DNA of 34,988 nt from Muribaculaceae bacterium Zag1. GTDB taxonomy: Bacteria > Bacteroidota > Bacteroidia > Bacteroidales > Muribaculaceae. This document shows positions 7,227 to 16,693 of the stretch, in pieces (positions within the stretch are counted from its first letter, which is position 1; each line of letters begins with the position of its first letter). The stretch is taken from the NCBI GenBank assembly GCA_002633115.1, contig NWBJ01000127.1, forward strand, positions 1 through 34,988, read 5' to 3'. The position numbers and the translations under genes were made by a program. Below the pieces are notes generated by a model that had not been told where the DNA came from, ran no database searches, and saw only the letters and a list, made by a program, of their open reading frames with translations.

Positions 7227-8792
7227 TTATTTCAATGGATCAGGTGAGAGGACTTCGATGGCTCGGCGGAACACTGGATTCAGCGGATTGGTAGCCCTCA
7301 CGTAACTGCCATCCTCAAACAGGTCGCGTGTCAGATACCCCATGATGATGGCCTCGATTACCGGCTGCGAGATTGCCAATTGCTCGGGATTGGGTTCTAC
7401 GCCCTCGGCCTGAGCCTTGGCCACAACCTCTTGGATCATCTCGGGGGTCACTGTGAATTGCTCAAAAAACGCATCCTCGGTAGGATATTTCTGCTTGAGT
7501 TCGGCGCGATGCTGATCAACATAGTTGAGAGTGTAAGTTGGCAGCACGCCCTTGGCCATCAGGTCGCGATAGTATTGCGAGTAGTAGGTTGTGTCGATAG
7601 GCACAAACTCATCCGGCATAATGCCACCGCCGCCATAGATGGTGCGACCCTCGCGCAGAGTGGTGTACTTCTGGCTCTCGTCAAAGTGTATGCTGTCGGC
7701 ACTCCACAATTCGCCGCTCTTATATCGGGTGAGCATATCCAGTTGATACTCTTCGCCTTTGCCCTTGTCATAATGCTTTTGGATTGAGCGGCCCGACGGG
7801 GTATAGTAGCGAGCCACAGTCAGGCGTATCATTGAGCCGTCGGGGAATGGGAACGGCCTCTGCACCAATCCCTTGCCGAATGTGCGGCGTCCAACGATTG
7901 TGGCGCGGTCATTGTCTTGGAGTGCTCCCGATACAATCTCAGAGGCCGAGGCCGAGTATTGGTTTACCATCACCACCACTGGCCCATCAAATAGCGGAGT
8001 GGGATTTTCAACCTTATAATAGACCGGGTCGACATTCTTACCCTTGGTGTAGACTACCAGGTCGCCCTTGTTGAGAAACATCGAAGCGATGTCGTGGGCA
8101 GCTCGCAGATAGCCTCCGCCATTGTCCTCGAGGTCGAGGATGAGTTTCTCCATTCCTTGCTTCTTGAGTTTGGCAATTGCATCGGCGATTTCCTCGGCGC
8201 TGCTTTCAGCAAAGCGAGTGAGGCGTATGTAGCCGATAGTTGGGTTGACCATATACACGCCGTCGACGCTGTTGATTGGAATATCATCGCGAGTTACGAT
8301 GAAATCAATCTGTTCGCCATTGCGCAGCACTCCCAATTTTACCTTTGAATCCTTTGGCCCACGCAATATTTTGAGAATTGCGCTATTGGGCAACTTCTTG
8401 CCAGCGATGACTGAATCGTCGGCCGAAATGATGCGGTCGCCGGGACGAATACCTACTTTCTCTGACGGGCCTCCCGACACGGTTTGGATGACATAAACAG
8501 TGTCGGTCGACATATTGAATTGCACGCCGATGCCTGAGAATTTGCCCTCGAGCGGCTCATTGAGTTCTTTGGTTTCGGCTGGGGTTGAATATGACGAGTG
8601 GGGGTCCAGGGTCTTGAGCATGGCTATAATGCCCTCGGTCACCACTGAATCGGCATTGACATCTTCTACATAATAATTTTCGATTATAGCTTCGGCTACT
8701 CCGAGTTTGCGAGCAGGCGAAATCTCATCGATTTGAGCGAATGTCGCCGTGTAGGAGGCAAGAAGCAATAAGGCTGTTAAAAATCTATACAT
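7227..8792 (-). CDS. S41 family C-terminal processing peptidase with PDZ domain
   Basis: From ATG 8792 the product has 521 residues. The frame extends to 8879, but the 8792 start gives a clean signal peptide (MYRFLTALLLLASYTATFAQ), which the extension would bury. After the N-terminal helix comes a PDZ domain (FSGIGVQFNMSTDTVYVIQT to about IRPGDRIISAD), then the tail-specific protease core: GYIRLTRFAESSAEEI, LDLEDNGGGYL, the catalytic serine in NQYSASASEIVSGA, and the lysine in RRTFGKGLVQ. This is the Ser-Lys dyad of CtpA/Prc enzymes, which cut periplasmic proteins near their C-termini. It lies 96 bases behind a glycosyltransferase gene, separated by an AGTAANA heptamer array. Confidence 0.92.
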   Translation of the reverse strand: MYRFLTALLLLASYTATFAQIDEISPARKLGVAEAIIENYYVEDVNADSVVTEGIIAMLKTLDPHSSYSTPAETKELNEPLEGKFSGIGVQFNMSTDTVYVIQTVSGGPSEKVGIRPGDRIISADDSVIAGKKLPNSAILKILRGPKDSKVKLGVLRNGEQIDFIVTRDDIPINSVDGVYMVNPTIGYIRLTRFAESSAEEIADAIAKLKKQGMEKLILDLEDNGGGYLRAAHDIASMFLNKGDLVVYTKGKNVDPVYYKVENPTPLFDGPVVVMVNQYSASASEIVSGALQDNDRATIVGRRTFGKGLVQRPFPFPDGSMIRLTVARYYTPSGRSIQKHYDKGKGEEYQLDMLTRYKSGELWSADSIHFDESQKYTTLREGRTIYGGGGIMPDEFVPIDTTYYSQYYRDLMAKGVLPTYTLNYVDQHRAELKQKYPTEDAFFEQFTVTPEMIQEVVAKAQAEGVEPNPEQLAISQPVIEAIIMGYLTRDLFEDGSYVRATNPLNPVFRRAIEVLSPDPLK

Positions 8793-8802
8793 CTCTATAA
8801 TG

Positions 8803-8830
8803 AGTAAGAAGTAAAAAGTAATAAGTAAAA
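8803..8830 (-). repeat. Four-unit heptamer tandem repeat AGTAANA
   Basis: On the plus strand the units are AGTAAGA, AGTAAAA, AGTAATA and AGTAAAA, exactly 28 bases. The array starts 11 bases upstream of the S41 protease start codon on the minus strand, so it lies in that gene's leader or promoter region. The unit is related in length and form to the (A)AGTCAAA heptamers at 2384-2499. Confidence 0.75.
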
Positions 8831-8888
8831 AAACAATAACTAAATTTACAACGTTTTGGAGAATCAGTAAGTTTAGCACCCACCTGGC

Positions 8889-10034
8889 CTAAGGATTGCC
8901 ATAAGCGGCCATTAGGGCTGGGAAGAAATCCTTGACTATGTGCCAAAATTCCTTTCTCCAATGGCTGTTGTTGTATAGAGCGTCGTAAACGGGCCGAGTA
9001 TTTTCGGGGCTTTGCAGCGCCTGGGTTATTGCCGAGGCTAAAGATGCAGCATCACCAGCCTTGGATAGCTTTATTTCGGGGGATTTCTCGGCTATCTCTT
9101 GAAAAAACGGAATGTCTGAGGCCACTATCGGTGTGCCAAAATACGAGGCTATTGACACCACCCCGCTCTGAGTGCCCTTGAGGTAAGGGTAGACTGCCAC
9201 GGCCGCGTGGCGAAACAGTGAAGCGACTTGGCTGTCAGGCACAAACTCATCTACCCGTATCACTCGCTCCTTTATCGTCTCAGGCACTGGATTGCTCAAT
9301 TGGCCCTTGCCAGCGATTACCAATGGGTAGGCTTGCAGGGCTGGGTTCGAGGCATAAGCCTCGATAAGAGTCTCTACGCCCTTGTATGGCTCTACCTTGC
9401 CAAAGAATAAGATGTATTTTTCCACGCCCTGCAGGACCTTGACGCTCTCTCGTCCGTTGGCTATCTCGCTATCCACAAGCGAGGGGAAGGGCAGATAGGC
9501 AACCTTGTGGGTTGGATATTTCTCTTTCAGCTTTGACTTTTGCCATCGGGCATTGGTGATTTGCCAACGCATATTGCGCACCAGTCGCTTGATGGGTTTG
9601 GCATAAAAATAGCGATTGAAAATGCGCTTGCGCAGACAGGCAAGTGAGAACTTGTGAGGCTCGATATTGTGCACCACATAAATGGTGGGGAGCGATCGCT
9701 CGAGCTTGGGCAGAAAGCCGCTAAGCGGAGTGTCAATCGTCAAAGCCAGAGCCATCCCTATCTCTGGGAGCCGAGCCAGACGCTTAATCTCAGCAATCAT
9801 GCCAAAGGGGTGCATGGCAAAAATCTTGCCTTTGAGCCACCCCTTCGGGTAGTAGAAAAAGTGCACTCTCTCGGCCGGAAAATCCTTGAAATGCCATTTG
9901 TCTTCCTCGCGGTATATGCCCACGACGATATGCGAGTGATCGTTCCACAAATCACTCAGTACCGCGCTGGCGTACTGGGGCATCCAATTGTAAGCCGAGG
10001 CTATGAATAGTATTCCAGGATAGCGTTCCATCAT
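8889..10034 (-). CDS. GT4 family glycosyltransferase
   Basis: The protein has 381 residues, starting at ATG 10034 (or the adjacent ATG at 10031). The C-terminal half carries the GT4 signature: YILFFGKVEPYKGVETLIEAY (start of the Glycos_transf_1 domain, about 208-228), PLVIAGKG, then VAVYPYLKGTQSGVVSIASYFGTPIVASDI, where the donor-binding glutamates expected in family 4 are not clear. It should use a nucleotide-activated sugar; acceptor unknown. The start overlaps the coaD stop by four bases (ATGA), so it is translationally coupled to coaD and parE, a grouping without obvious metabolic logic. Confidence 0.85.
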   Translation of the reverse strand: MMERYPGILFIASAYNWMPQYASAVLSDLWNDHSHIVVGIYREEDKWHFKDFPAERVHFFYYPKGWLKGKIFAMHPFGMIAEIKRLARLPEIGMALALTIDTPLSGFLPKLERSLPTIYVVHNIEPHKFSLACLRKRIFNRYFYAKPIKRLVRNMRWQITNARWQKSKLKEKYPTHKVAYLPFPSLVDSEIANGRESVKVLQGVEKYILFFGKVEPYKGVETLIEAYASNPALQAYPLVIAGKGQLSNPVPETIKERVIRVDEFVPDSQVASLFRHAAVAVYPYLKGTQSGVVSIASYFGTPIVASDIPFFQEIAEKSPEIKLSKAGDAASLASAITQALQSPENTRPVYDALYNNSHWRKEFWHIVKDFFPALMAAYGNP

Positions 10035-10504
10035 TGTGGGATAGGGGGCAAAAATTGGCTGACATCTTGGCCGTAGGCTTGCAGTTCGCGCACGAGCGAT
10101 GAGCTGATCCAGCTCAGTTCGGGCTGCGCCAAGAGTATGACGGTCTCCAAGCCGAACACTGCGCGGTTGGCATCGGCCATCTCGCGCTCGTATTCAAAAT
10201 CTTTGACTGAGCGAGCGCCCCGAAGTAAAAAGTGGGCCCCGATTTTTTTCGCATAGTCGGCTGTCAGTCCGCCCCAGATGTTAACAGTCACTCGCGGCTC
10301 ATCGGCGTAAAGGCGCAGTATCTCGGCTAATCTATCCCGCGCCTGGGCATGCGCCTCGGGCTTATTGAAATTTACGCCGATGCAGATGTCGATGCGGTCA
10401 AATATCTCAAGGCCGCGCCGCAAGATATCGGCGTGGCCTATAGTGTAGGGGTTGAACGACCCGGCAAAGACTGCTATCCTTGGGTCAGGAGATTTGGCTG
10501 TCAT
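10031..10504 (-). CDS. coaD: Phosphopantetheine adenylyltransferase
   Basis: The product has 157 residues, the usual length for CoaD, which adenylates 4'-phosphopantetheine in coenzyme A synthesis. The nucleotidyltransferase signature is complete: [16 protein letters not shown] (residues 13-28) with the TxGH motif at 21-24, [14 protein letters not shown] in the middle, and the C-terminal ISSSLVREL motif (ISSTxVR in most homologues). The start at 10504 overlaps the end of parE by 20 bases, and the stop overlaps the following glycosyltransferase by four. A parE-coaD pairing occurs in other Bacteroidales (recalled, not checked). Confidence 0.96.
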   Translation of the reverse strand: MTAKSPDPRIAVFAGSFNPYTIGHADILRRGLEIFDRIDICIGVNFNKPEAHAQARDRLAEILRLYADEPRVTVNIWGGLTADYAKKIGAHFLLRGARSVKDFEYEREMADANRAVFGLETVILLAQPELSWISSSLVRELQAYGQDVSQFLPPIPQ

Positions 10505-12407
10505 CTTCGATTACCAGGTTGTCGATAATGAAATTTTGGCGTTCCATGGTGTTTTTGCCCATGTAGAACTCAAGTAGCGACGACACATGGTCCTCCTTCT
10601 TGAGCGTCACGCGGTCGAGGCGCATCTCCGGTCCGATAAATCCTCGGAACTCATCGGGCGAAATCTCGCCCAGACCCTTGAATCGGGTAATCTCGGCATC
10701 ATCGCCAAAATGCTCGATGGCGGCTATGCGCTCGGCATCGTTGTAGCAGTAGAATACCTCGTCGGTGTCTTTCTTGCGTCGGCTCTGGGCTTTGCGCGAG
10801 CGCACACGGAATAGGGGTGTCTGCAGCACGTACACGTGGCCCATCTTGATCAGGTCGGGGAAGAATTGCAAGAAGAATGTGATCATCAGCAGCCTGATGT
10901 GCATGCCGTCGACATCAGCATCGGTGGCGATGATCACCTTGTTGTAGCGCAGTCCCTCGATGCCGTCTTGCAGATTCAGAGCGGCTTGCAGCAGGTTAAA
11001 CTCCTCGTTGACCACCAATTCTTTTTGGGTCAAGCCGTAGGCGTTGAGCGGCTTGCCGCGCAGTGAGAACACAGCCTGAGTCCTCACGTCCCTAATCTTG
11101 GTGATTGAGCCGGCTGCCGAGTCGCCCTCGGTGATAAAGATTGACGAGGCTTCGCGCAGGTCTTCCTTGCCCTTGGGATCGTTGAGATGCACGGTGCAGT
11201 CGAGCAGCTTGCGGTTGTGGAGGCTCACTTTCTTTGCCTTTTCGCGGGCCAGCTTGGTGATTCCAGCCATGGCCTTGCGGGCGCGCTCGCTCTCTTGCAC
11301 CTTGTGCAATATCACATCAGCCACATCGAGGTTGCGATGCAGATAATTGTCGAGTTCTCTCTTCACAAAATCGCCCACGAATTTGGCCACTGTCAGGCCT
11401 TGGTCGTTCATGTCGCGCGACCCGAGCTTGGTCTTGGTCTGCGATTCAAACACCGGGTCTTGTACCTTGATGGCTATGGCTGCCACCATGCCCGAGCGGA
11501 TGTCAGAGAACTCAAAATTCTTGTCAAAATATTCCTTGATGGTCTGAGCCACAGCCTTTTTGAACTCGGCCAAGTGGGTGCCCCCCTGGGTGGTGTGCTG
11601 ACCGTTGACGTAGGAGTAGAATTCTTCGCCGTATTGCCTCACATGGGTCAGCGCTATCTCAATGTCTTCGCCCTTGAGATGGATTATGGGATAGAGAGGA
11701 TCCTTATCAATGTTCTCAGTGAGCAAATCCAGCAAGCCTCCCTTTGAGATGTATTTTTTGCCATTATACACCATGGCGAGGCCGGAATTGAGATAGCTAT
11801 AATGGCGCATCATCTCGGACACATAATCCTCATGATAACTGTAGTTGCGGAAGATTTCTGCATCGGGGGTAAAGCGCACAATAGTGCCGTTGGGTTGGTC
11901 GGTGGGTTCGATTGGGCTCTCGCTCACCAATTCGCCGCGCGAGAATCGCGCCGACTTGGTCTCGCCGTCGCGGTAGCTGGTGATTTCAAAGTCGGTGCTG
12001 AGGGCATTGACGGCCTTAAGGCCCACGCCGTTGAGGCCTACCGACTTTTTGAACGCCTTTGAGTCGAATTTGCCAGAGGTGTTCATGGTCGACACGGCCT
12101 TGACCACGCTGCCGAGGGGAATGCCTCGGCCGAAGTCGCGCACAGTGGCTGAGCCTTCGGGAGTGATGTCGACCAGTATCTGCTTGCCATAGCCCATGGC
12201 GTACTCGTCGATAGAGTTGTCGATTACCTCTTTGAGCAAGACATAAATGCCGTCGTCGGGGCTGTTGCCGTCGCCGACGCTGCCAATATACATGCCGGGG
12301 CGCCGACGTATGTGGGTGCGCCAGTCCAGGGTGCGTATGTCTTCTTCGATATATTCAGTGGCCTCGGGGCCCTCAAAGTCAAGTGCGTTGTCGTCAATAT
12401 CTGCCAT
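10485..12407 (-). CDS. parE: DNA topoisomerase IV subunit B
   Basis: The product has 640 residues from ATG 12407. A start seven codons upstream (12428) is possible, but GAGGAGGC, a strong ribosome-binding site, lies just ahead of 12407, and the promoter box at 12446-12453 would leave almost no leader for the longer form. Domain order is GHKL ATPase ([39 protein letters not shown]), the transducer region with [12 protein letters not shown], then Toprim ([20 protein letters not shown]), and the C-terminal GLGE-type motif [12 protein letters not shown]. With ParC it unlinks daughter chromosomes. Short length and the Toprim sequence favour ParE over GyrB. It heads a unit with coaD and a glycosyltransferase. 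Confidence 0.93.
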   Translation of the reverse strand: MADIDDNALDFEGPEATEYIEEDIRTLDWRTHIRRRPGMYIGSVGDGNSPDDGIYVLLKEVIDNSIDEYAMGYGKQILVDITPEGSATVRDFGRGIPLGSVVKAVSTMNTSGKFDSKAFKKSVGLNGVGLKAVNALSTDFEITSYRDGETKSARFSRGELVSESPIEPTDQPNGTIVRFTPDAEIFRNYSYHEDYVSEMMRHYSYLNSGLAMVYNGKKYISKGGLLDLLTENIDKDPLYPIIHLKGEDIEIALTHVRQYGEEFYSYVNGQHTTQGGTHLAEFKKAVAQTIKEYFDKNFEFSDIRSGMVAAIAIKVQDPVFESQTKTKLGSRDMNDQGLTVAKFVGDFVKRELDNYLHRNLDVADVILHKVQESERARKAMAGITKLAREKAKKVSLHNRKLLDCTVHLNDPKGKEDLREASSIFITEGDSAAGSITKIRDVRTQAVFSLRGKPLNAYGLTQKELVVNEEFNLLQAALNLQDGIEGLRYNKVIIATDADVDGMHIRLLMITFFLQFFPDLIKMGHVYVLQTPLFRVRSRKAQSRRKKDTDEVFYCYNDAERIAAIEHFGDDAEITRFKGLGEISPDEFRGFIGPEMRLDRVTLKKEDHVSSLLEFYMGKNTMERQNFIIDNLVIEDDSQIS

Positions 12408-12411
12408 AATT

Positions 12412-12419
12412 GCCTCCTC
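12412..12419 (-). promoter_or_regulatory. Shine-Dalgarno sequence deciding the parE start
   Basis: On the minus strand GAGGAGGC precedes ATG 12407 by four bases. Most genes in this window lack such a site, so it is unusual here and argues for the internal ATG over the one at 12428. Confidence 0.6.
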
Positions 12420-12445
12420 AATGGGCATACTGTCCCATCTTGTTG

Positions 12446-12453
12446 CAAAATTA
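12446..12453 (-). promoter_or_regulatory. Probable parE promoter -7 box
   Basis: The minus strand reads TAATTTTG, an exact match to TAnnTTTG, followed by C. It lies 38 bases upstream of the chosen parE start, which gives a leader of about 30 bases. Confidence 0.6.
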
Positions 12454-12511
12454 CGAATTTTTCTTTGAATAAAGAAGAAAACTCCTCCCTAAAAATAAAA
12501 TGGAGGTAAGT

Positions 12512-12880
12512 AAGTAAGTGGTCAATTTGAAATTAAACTATGATGAGAATAAATAAAACACGGAGTTCTCGGAGGGCCACGGAGGCCTCGGAGATTTTCT
12601 CATTCTTTGCCTCTTGCGCTCTGGAATCGGTCACTGAGGCGGCGAAGCCGCAGCAGAGGTCACGGAGCGCAAGGAAAAGCGGCGGAGGAGGGCCTGGCGC
12701 CCTTGCCGCCCCCGGAATCAAAAGGACACCTCCCACACTCCGCGACCTCTGGCACCGCTTCAGCGGTCTCCGTGACCGATTCCAGATCGCAAATAAAGCA
12801 GAGAAAGAAAAGTCTCCGTGGCCTCCGTGAATCTCCGTGCCCTCCGTGTTTTTGTTTAACTTCAAAGTGACCACTTACTT
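12512..12880. mobile_element. 369-bp non-autonomous element with 27-bp terminal inverted repeats
   Basis: Positions 12512-12538 (starting AAGTAAGTGGTCA) and 12854-12880 are inverted repeats that match at 25 of 27 bases. Inside them two arms of about 115 bases (12555-12670 and 12740-12850), rich in CGGAG/CTCCG, form a long imperfect palindrome; for example TCTGGAATCGGTCAC recurs inverted in the right arm. ORFs of about 90-110 codons on both strands are by-products of the palindrome. There is no transposase. It looks like a MITE-type or dispersed repeat element. No target-site duplication is evident. The ends resemble those of the element at 23445-23746. Confidence 0.7.
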
Positions 12881-12920
12881 AAAACGCAATTTAAAATTAA
12901 AATAATGATTGGGGTATTTC

Positions 12921-13104
12921 TATACCGGATGGCTACCCCGTAGGGGTTATTTCATCTAGCTATTGGAGTATCTCCCCCATTTCTACCCCGTAGGGGTTGT
13001 TTCATTCTCATCTGAATACTAGAATGAAACAACCCCTACGGGGTAGCCATCCGGTATAGACCTGGATGCTAGATGAAACAACCCCTACGGGGTAGCCATC
13101 CGGG
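12921..13104. repeat. Cluster of four ~35-bp palindrome-bearing repeats
   Basis: Copies at 12921-12957 (+), 12982-13007 (+, partial), 13023-13058 (-) and 13071-13104 (-) share the core ACCCCGTAGGGGTT followed by TTTCATC/T, and three carry CCGGATGGCT on the other side. Copies 1 and 3 are near-perfect inverted repeats over 36 bases. The core is close to a palindrome. The arrangement is like REP/BIME clusters. With the element at 12512-12880 it fills the gene-free gap 12408-13145, apart from the parE promoter; the last 40 bases show nothing. Confidence 0.8.
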
Positions 13105-13145
13105 TGTTTCCGAGGCAGAAGCTTAAATTAAATTTGACGCCGCGC

Positions 13146-14042
13146 TTACTGGTTGTAGACGACGATGGGGATGAGCTTGAGGCCCATCTTTTTGTCCTTT
13201 TTGCGCACCTTGCCGAGCCAGGACGAGAAGTCCTCGTAGGATAACTGTCGGGGCATGGTTTCGCCCACATATTTGTCGAGGGCTTTGTTGAACGGCGTAG
13301 GCGAGTACAACACATAGATGTCGTTGCGCTCGACCGTGCCAGCGGCCGTCATCTCCAGCTCATCGACCTCGGCCTTGTAATCCGAGGCATCGTTGGGCGA
13401 GAAGAAATAATATTCCTTGTCCTTTTTGACCTTGACCGACTGAGCCTGGTCGCTAAGGTAGGGAAGCAGATTCCAGGCTTGGTTGCTGTCATCCACCAGA
13501 TATGCAGTGACATACCCATCAGCCGGAGCGCGGAAATACAGGTACATGCGGTCGCCCTGCTTAAATTGCGTATCGGCTGCCTGGCGGGTTGAAGAGTTTT
13601 TGAGGATTTCTGCCTCAAAGTCCATCGCCTCGTTGGTGATCAGTCGGGCAGTGCCCTTAATGCGGCAGTCGATTATGTAGCAGCTGTTCTCGTTGAGCGA
13701 CACATTGTATGTCGGTTCGCTGGTATCGCTCAGCCACTCGCCCTTGCTCTCGGTGGTAGCACGCATGTCAAAGTATTTGCTCTCAGAATCTTGCGTTATC
13801 GCCGAGTGCTGATAGGTGGTCTGGCTCACGATGGTGCCAAACTCCTTGTCGAGGGCGTCGATGCGGGCGCGCTGCAAGGCAATGCGCTTACATTCCTCCA
13901 AGCTATGCGAGCCATTGTCGACATAGGTGTATCGGCCCTCGACCGAACGAGTGTCGGCCGCGGAGGCATAAGCCCACGCCATAGTTCCCACAAGGGCGAG
14001 AACAATGGCGCGAGTGATTTTATATACAGTCTGTTTGGTCAT
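13146..14042 (-). CDS. Exported DUF4384 domain protein
   Basis: From ATG 14042 the product has 298 residues. The frame runs on to 14069, but the ATG at 14042 overlaps the stop of the upstream gene by one base (TGATG) and gives a proper signal peptide (residues 1 to about 27, ending AWAYASA). The N-terminal mature half starts with VEGRYTYVDNGSHSLEECKRIALQRARIDA, a pattern seen in exported proteins with an LPP20-like fold. The C-terminal half is DUF4384 (KQGDRMYLYFRAPADGYVTAYLVDD and following). DUF4384 domains often accompany caspase-fold proteases and kinases. It is the last gene of a three-gene leftward operon. Confidence 0.85.
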   Translation of the reverse strand: MTKQTVYKITRAIVLALVGTMAWAYASAADTRSVEGRYTYVDNGSHSLEECKRIALQRARIDALDKEFGTIVSQTTYQHSAITQDSESKYFDMRATTESKGEWLSDTSEPTYNVSLNENSCYIIDCRIKGTARLITNEAMDFEAEILKNSSTRQAADTQFKQGDRMYLYFRAPADGYVTAYLVDDSNQAWNLLPYLSDQAQSVKVKKDKEYYFFSPNDASDYKAEVDELEMTAAGTVERNDIYVLYSPTPFNKALDKYVGETMPRQLSYEDFSSWLGKVRKKDKKMGLKLIPIVVYNQ

Positions 14043-16672
14043 CAGTGCAACATTTTCAGTGAGGTCCATTGGCTCTGCATATTTCCAGAGGTGCGCACGG
14101 TCGGGGTCTGCGGCTTCTGGTTCTTAAGGATTGACTGCTGTTTCTCTTGGGTGATCACATAGTCGCTGAGGTCCTTGAGGGTAACGTTGCCCTTGCTGTC
14201 TTGCAACTTTTTGAGCAGGTAGTAGGTGAACAAGCCATGGTTCATCTCCTTGTAGGGCAATGCGGTCTCGCCACCCGAGGCGGCTGAGAGCACAAACATA
14301 TTGCCCTTGGGGACAGTCTCCTTGGCTACTATTTGCACTCCGCGAGCCGCGACAAGCGGACTGTCATCTCGAGTGGCGCCGCTGAAGCAGGCATCGAGGA
14401 ACACCATCACCGATTTCGAATTGAGGTCATTCAATTCTGTGTAGAAGCGGTCGAGCGAGTAGCAGCCGTCGAGCAGGGTGGGGGTGGCATCGACTGGCAT
14501 CAGGAATGCATCCTTGCTCGAATCATCGGGAATGCCGTGGCCAGCATAGTACACGATTACCTCGGCATTACCGTCAAAGGCGTTGACTGTCTTCTTCAGA
14601 TTGCTCAGCGCTCCCACCATGTGGCCGTAGGTGGCATTGGTGAGCAGCTTTACATTGTCGCTGGGCAGACCCAAGGTCAGGCGGCAGTAGTCGGCAAAGC
14701 GCTCGCCATCGTGGAGAGCCGACTCCACGCTAGCGGTATTCTCATAATTCTCGTTGGCGATAATCAGGGCGAATGTGCGCGAGGCCACCTTGTTGGTCTG
14801 CGGGATATTCTTGTCTACGTCAGATTCCTTGGTGACTGTTACTTTTTCTACGGTCGTGGTAGTGGTGGTGCCGACCGTAGAGGACTTGCCGAAGATTTTA
14901 TTCCAGTCAATATCCACCTCGTGGCTGGCATAAGCCAATTCTTTTGAATTGTCAAATTGGTAGGTCTTGCCGCTCGGGGCAGTCACCAACACCTTGCCGA
15001 TTTGCGGCTGGTCGTTGACGATGAAGTATTCGGCTCCGCTGAAACGCATGCCCTCCCAGGTTGATTTGAAGCGTTCGGCCTCATTATCGGCCAATGGCAC
15101 CTTCAGGGTGATGGGGCCGTAGGACGACTCTATCAGGAAGGTCTGATTGTTGGCATCGTAAGGCTTAAGCTTCAGGTCGGTCAGAATCAGCTTGGCTGAG
15201 TATTTGCTCAGATACAACTGCTGAGCCTCGAGCTCCAGGCGAGCCTTCTCAGCCTTAATAGTAGTATCGTTGACGCGAGCCAGATATTCCTCGGTGGTGT
15301 TGAACTCGTTATGCTCAGCCCACTTGAGCATTCCTTGGGTGATGTAATCACGAGCGAACTCAGAGTAGAGAGGTACCTCGCCGGTCACTTTGGCATCCTG
15401 GCCGTAGCCGAGCTGGGTACCACCCCCTTCGTTGAATGTCAGCATCGGAGGCATGAACATATCGGCCAGCGCGTCCTCGCCCAGAGCGGTGAGCTGCTGG
15501 TTGACCGAGTCAAATTTGCCTTTCTCGCCGAGGCAGAGGTAGGATACGCCCAGAGCCTTGAGGTAGCGCACGGCCATCGGGTCGGTGCCCAACACATTCT
15601 CGAGCGCCATGGTGGCGGCTGAGAAATAAGTGTTGGCCTTGTCGCGCAGGCGGCGTGCTTTCTTCTCATCGCTGGTCTCGTTGAGAGCGTCGTTGAAGCA
15701 GAACACTGCATAGTTGTAGTAGCTCAGAGCCAAGTGCTTAGCATAGTTGAGCTTCATGGGATACAGCTCATCGAGCCGAGTGTACACCTGGATAGCCTCC
15801 ATGTATTCGTTGGCATCCTCGAGCAGTTTGCCCTTGAGTTGCAGCAGCAGTTCGTCATCAGGTGTGAGGGCAAGCGCCGGGTCGAGAAATTCGTTGAGGT
15901 ACTCGCACAGGTCGCCCTTCTGACAGGCTTGCATGCCAATCATCAAGAACTGCTTTTCGTGGGGATAGTTGCGCATTGCATCGCGCATGGTAGTCACAGC
16001 CAGGTCATATTTCCCGGCGTTGAGGCAAGCTTGGCCCATAAACAGGTACACCTGCTGGCGGCGTTCTTGTTCGCCAGTCGAGAAATACAACTTGAAGTAT
16101 TCGATGGCGCGCTCAAATTGCTGGGTATTGTAGGCGCGCGAGGCGGCGATGTAGGTGATAAGGGGGAATGAACCCTCGTCGCGAGTGAAGGGGTGATTCT
16201 TGAACTCCTCCATCAGTTGCACGTCGATAAACGCCATGGCAAATTTGCCCATCTCATCGCTATTGTTGATTGATGAGTAGAAATATGCGCCGCGCTCCAG
16301 CTCGGGGTCGAGGCCGAGTAGCTGGTTGCGAGCCTTCTGCCAGTTGGTGCTTTGTGGCTCGCTGTAGCCGAGAGCATCGCACGATGCCTCAAAGCCTTGG
16401 TAGACGGTCTGGTAGAGCGAATCTTTGTTCATGCTCTCCATCTTGATGGTCATCACCTGGCGGTATAGCTCGGCAGCGCGATTGGTGAGCGTGTCAGACA
16501 GTGCGGCTTGCATCTCCTCCTGCGGCAGGCTGTCGGGTGGCAGACTGTCGGGCAAGACGATTGAGAAGTGCTCAAAGTCCTCGGGGGTAGCTGTGAGCCG
16601 TGGAGCCCCAGCATATAGCGAGGCGCCGGCGGCACACAGTGAAGCGATTATGACAAAACGGTTTAAATGCAT
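14042..16672 (-). CDS. Exported TPR plus caspase-family (C14) protease
   Basis: The product has 876 residues with a signal peptide (1 to about 22, ending SLYAG). Residues about 150-420 look like TPR helices (FERAIEYFKLYFSTGEQ, KYDLAVTTMRDAMRNYP, EYMEAIQVYTRLDELYP). About 632-860 form a caspase p20-like domain: RTFALIIANENYEN, the catalytic histidine in VYYAGHG (His712) and the catalytic cysteine in FLDACFSG (Cys762), followed by SAASGGETALPY and GLFTYYLL. Both dyad residues are present, so it should be active. Cleavage specificity is unknown. It lies between a beta-propeller protein (21 bases upstream) and the DUF4384 gene (1-base overlap), so the three probably work together outside the cytoplasm. 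Confidence 0.9.
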   Translation of the reverse strand: MHLNRFVIIASLCAAGASLYAGAPRLTATPEDFEHFSIVLPDSLPPDSLPQEEMQAALSDTLTNRAAELYRQVMTIKMESMNKDSLYQTVYQGFEASCDALGYSEPQSTNWQKARNQLLGLDPELERGAYFYSSINNSDEMGKFAMAFIDVQLMEEFKNHPFTRDEGSFPLITYIAASRAYNTQQFERAIEYFKLYFSTGEQERRQQVYLFMGQACLNAGKYDLAVTTMRDAMRNYPHEKQFLMIGMQACQKGDLCEYLNEFLDPALALTPDDELLLQLKGKLLEDANEYMEAIQVYTRLDELYPMKLNYAKHLALSYYNYAVFCFNDALNETSDEKKARRLRDKANTYFSAATMALENVLGTDPMAVRYLKALGVSYLCLGEKGKFDSVNQQLTALGEDALADMFMPPMLTFNEGGGTQLGYGQDAKVTGEVPLYSEFARDYITQGMLKWAEHNEFNTTEEYLARVNDTTIKAEKARLELEAQQLYLSKYSAKLILTDLKLKPYDANNQTFLIESSYGPITLKVPLADNEAERFKSTWEGMRFSGAEYFIVNDQPQIGKVLVTAPSGKTYQFDNSKELAYASHEVDIDWNKIFGKSSTVGTTTTTTVEKVTVTKESDVDKNIPQTNKVASRTFALIIANENYENTASVESALHDGERFADYCRLTLGLPSDNVKLLTNATYGHMVGALSNLKKTVNAFDGNAEVIVYYAGHGIPDDSSKDAFLMPVDATPTLLDGCYSLDRFYTELNDLNSKSVMVFLDACFSGATRDDSPLVAARGVQIVAKETVPKGNMFVLSAASGGETALPYKEMNHGLFTYYLLKKLQDSKGNVTLKDLSDYVITQEKQQSILKNQKPQTPTVRTSGNMQSQWTSLKMLH

Positions 16673-16693
16673 AGTTGTGCGTTTTGTGATAGT

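Noticed and set aside
12533-12874. ORFs of about 90-110 codons on both strands in the gap after parE
   Set aside because: They arise from the CGGAG-rich palindrome; the frames mirror each other and show no protein-like composition.
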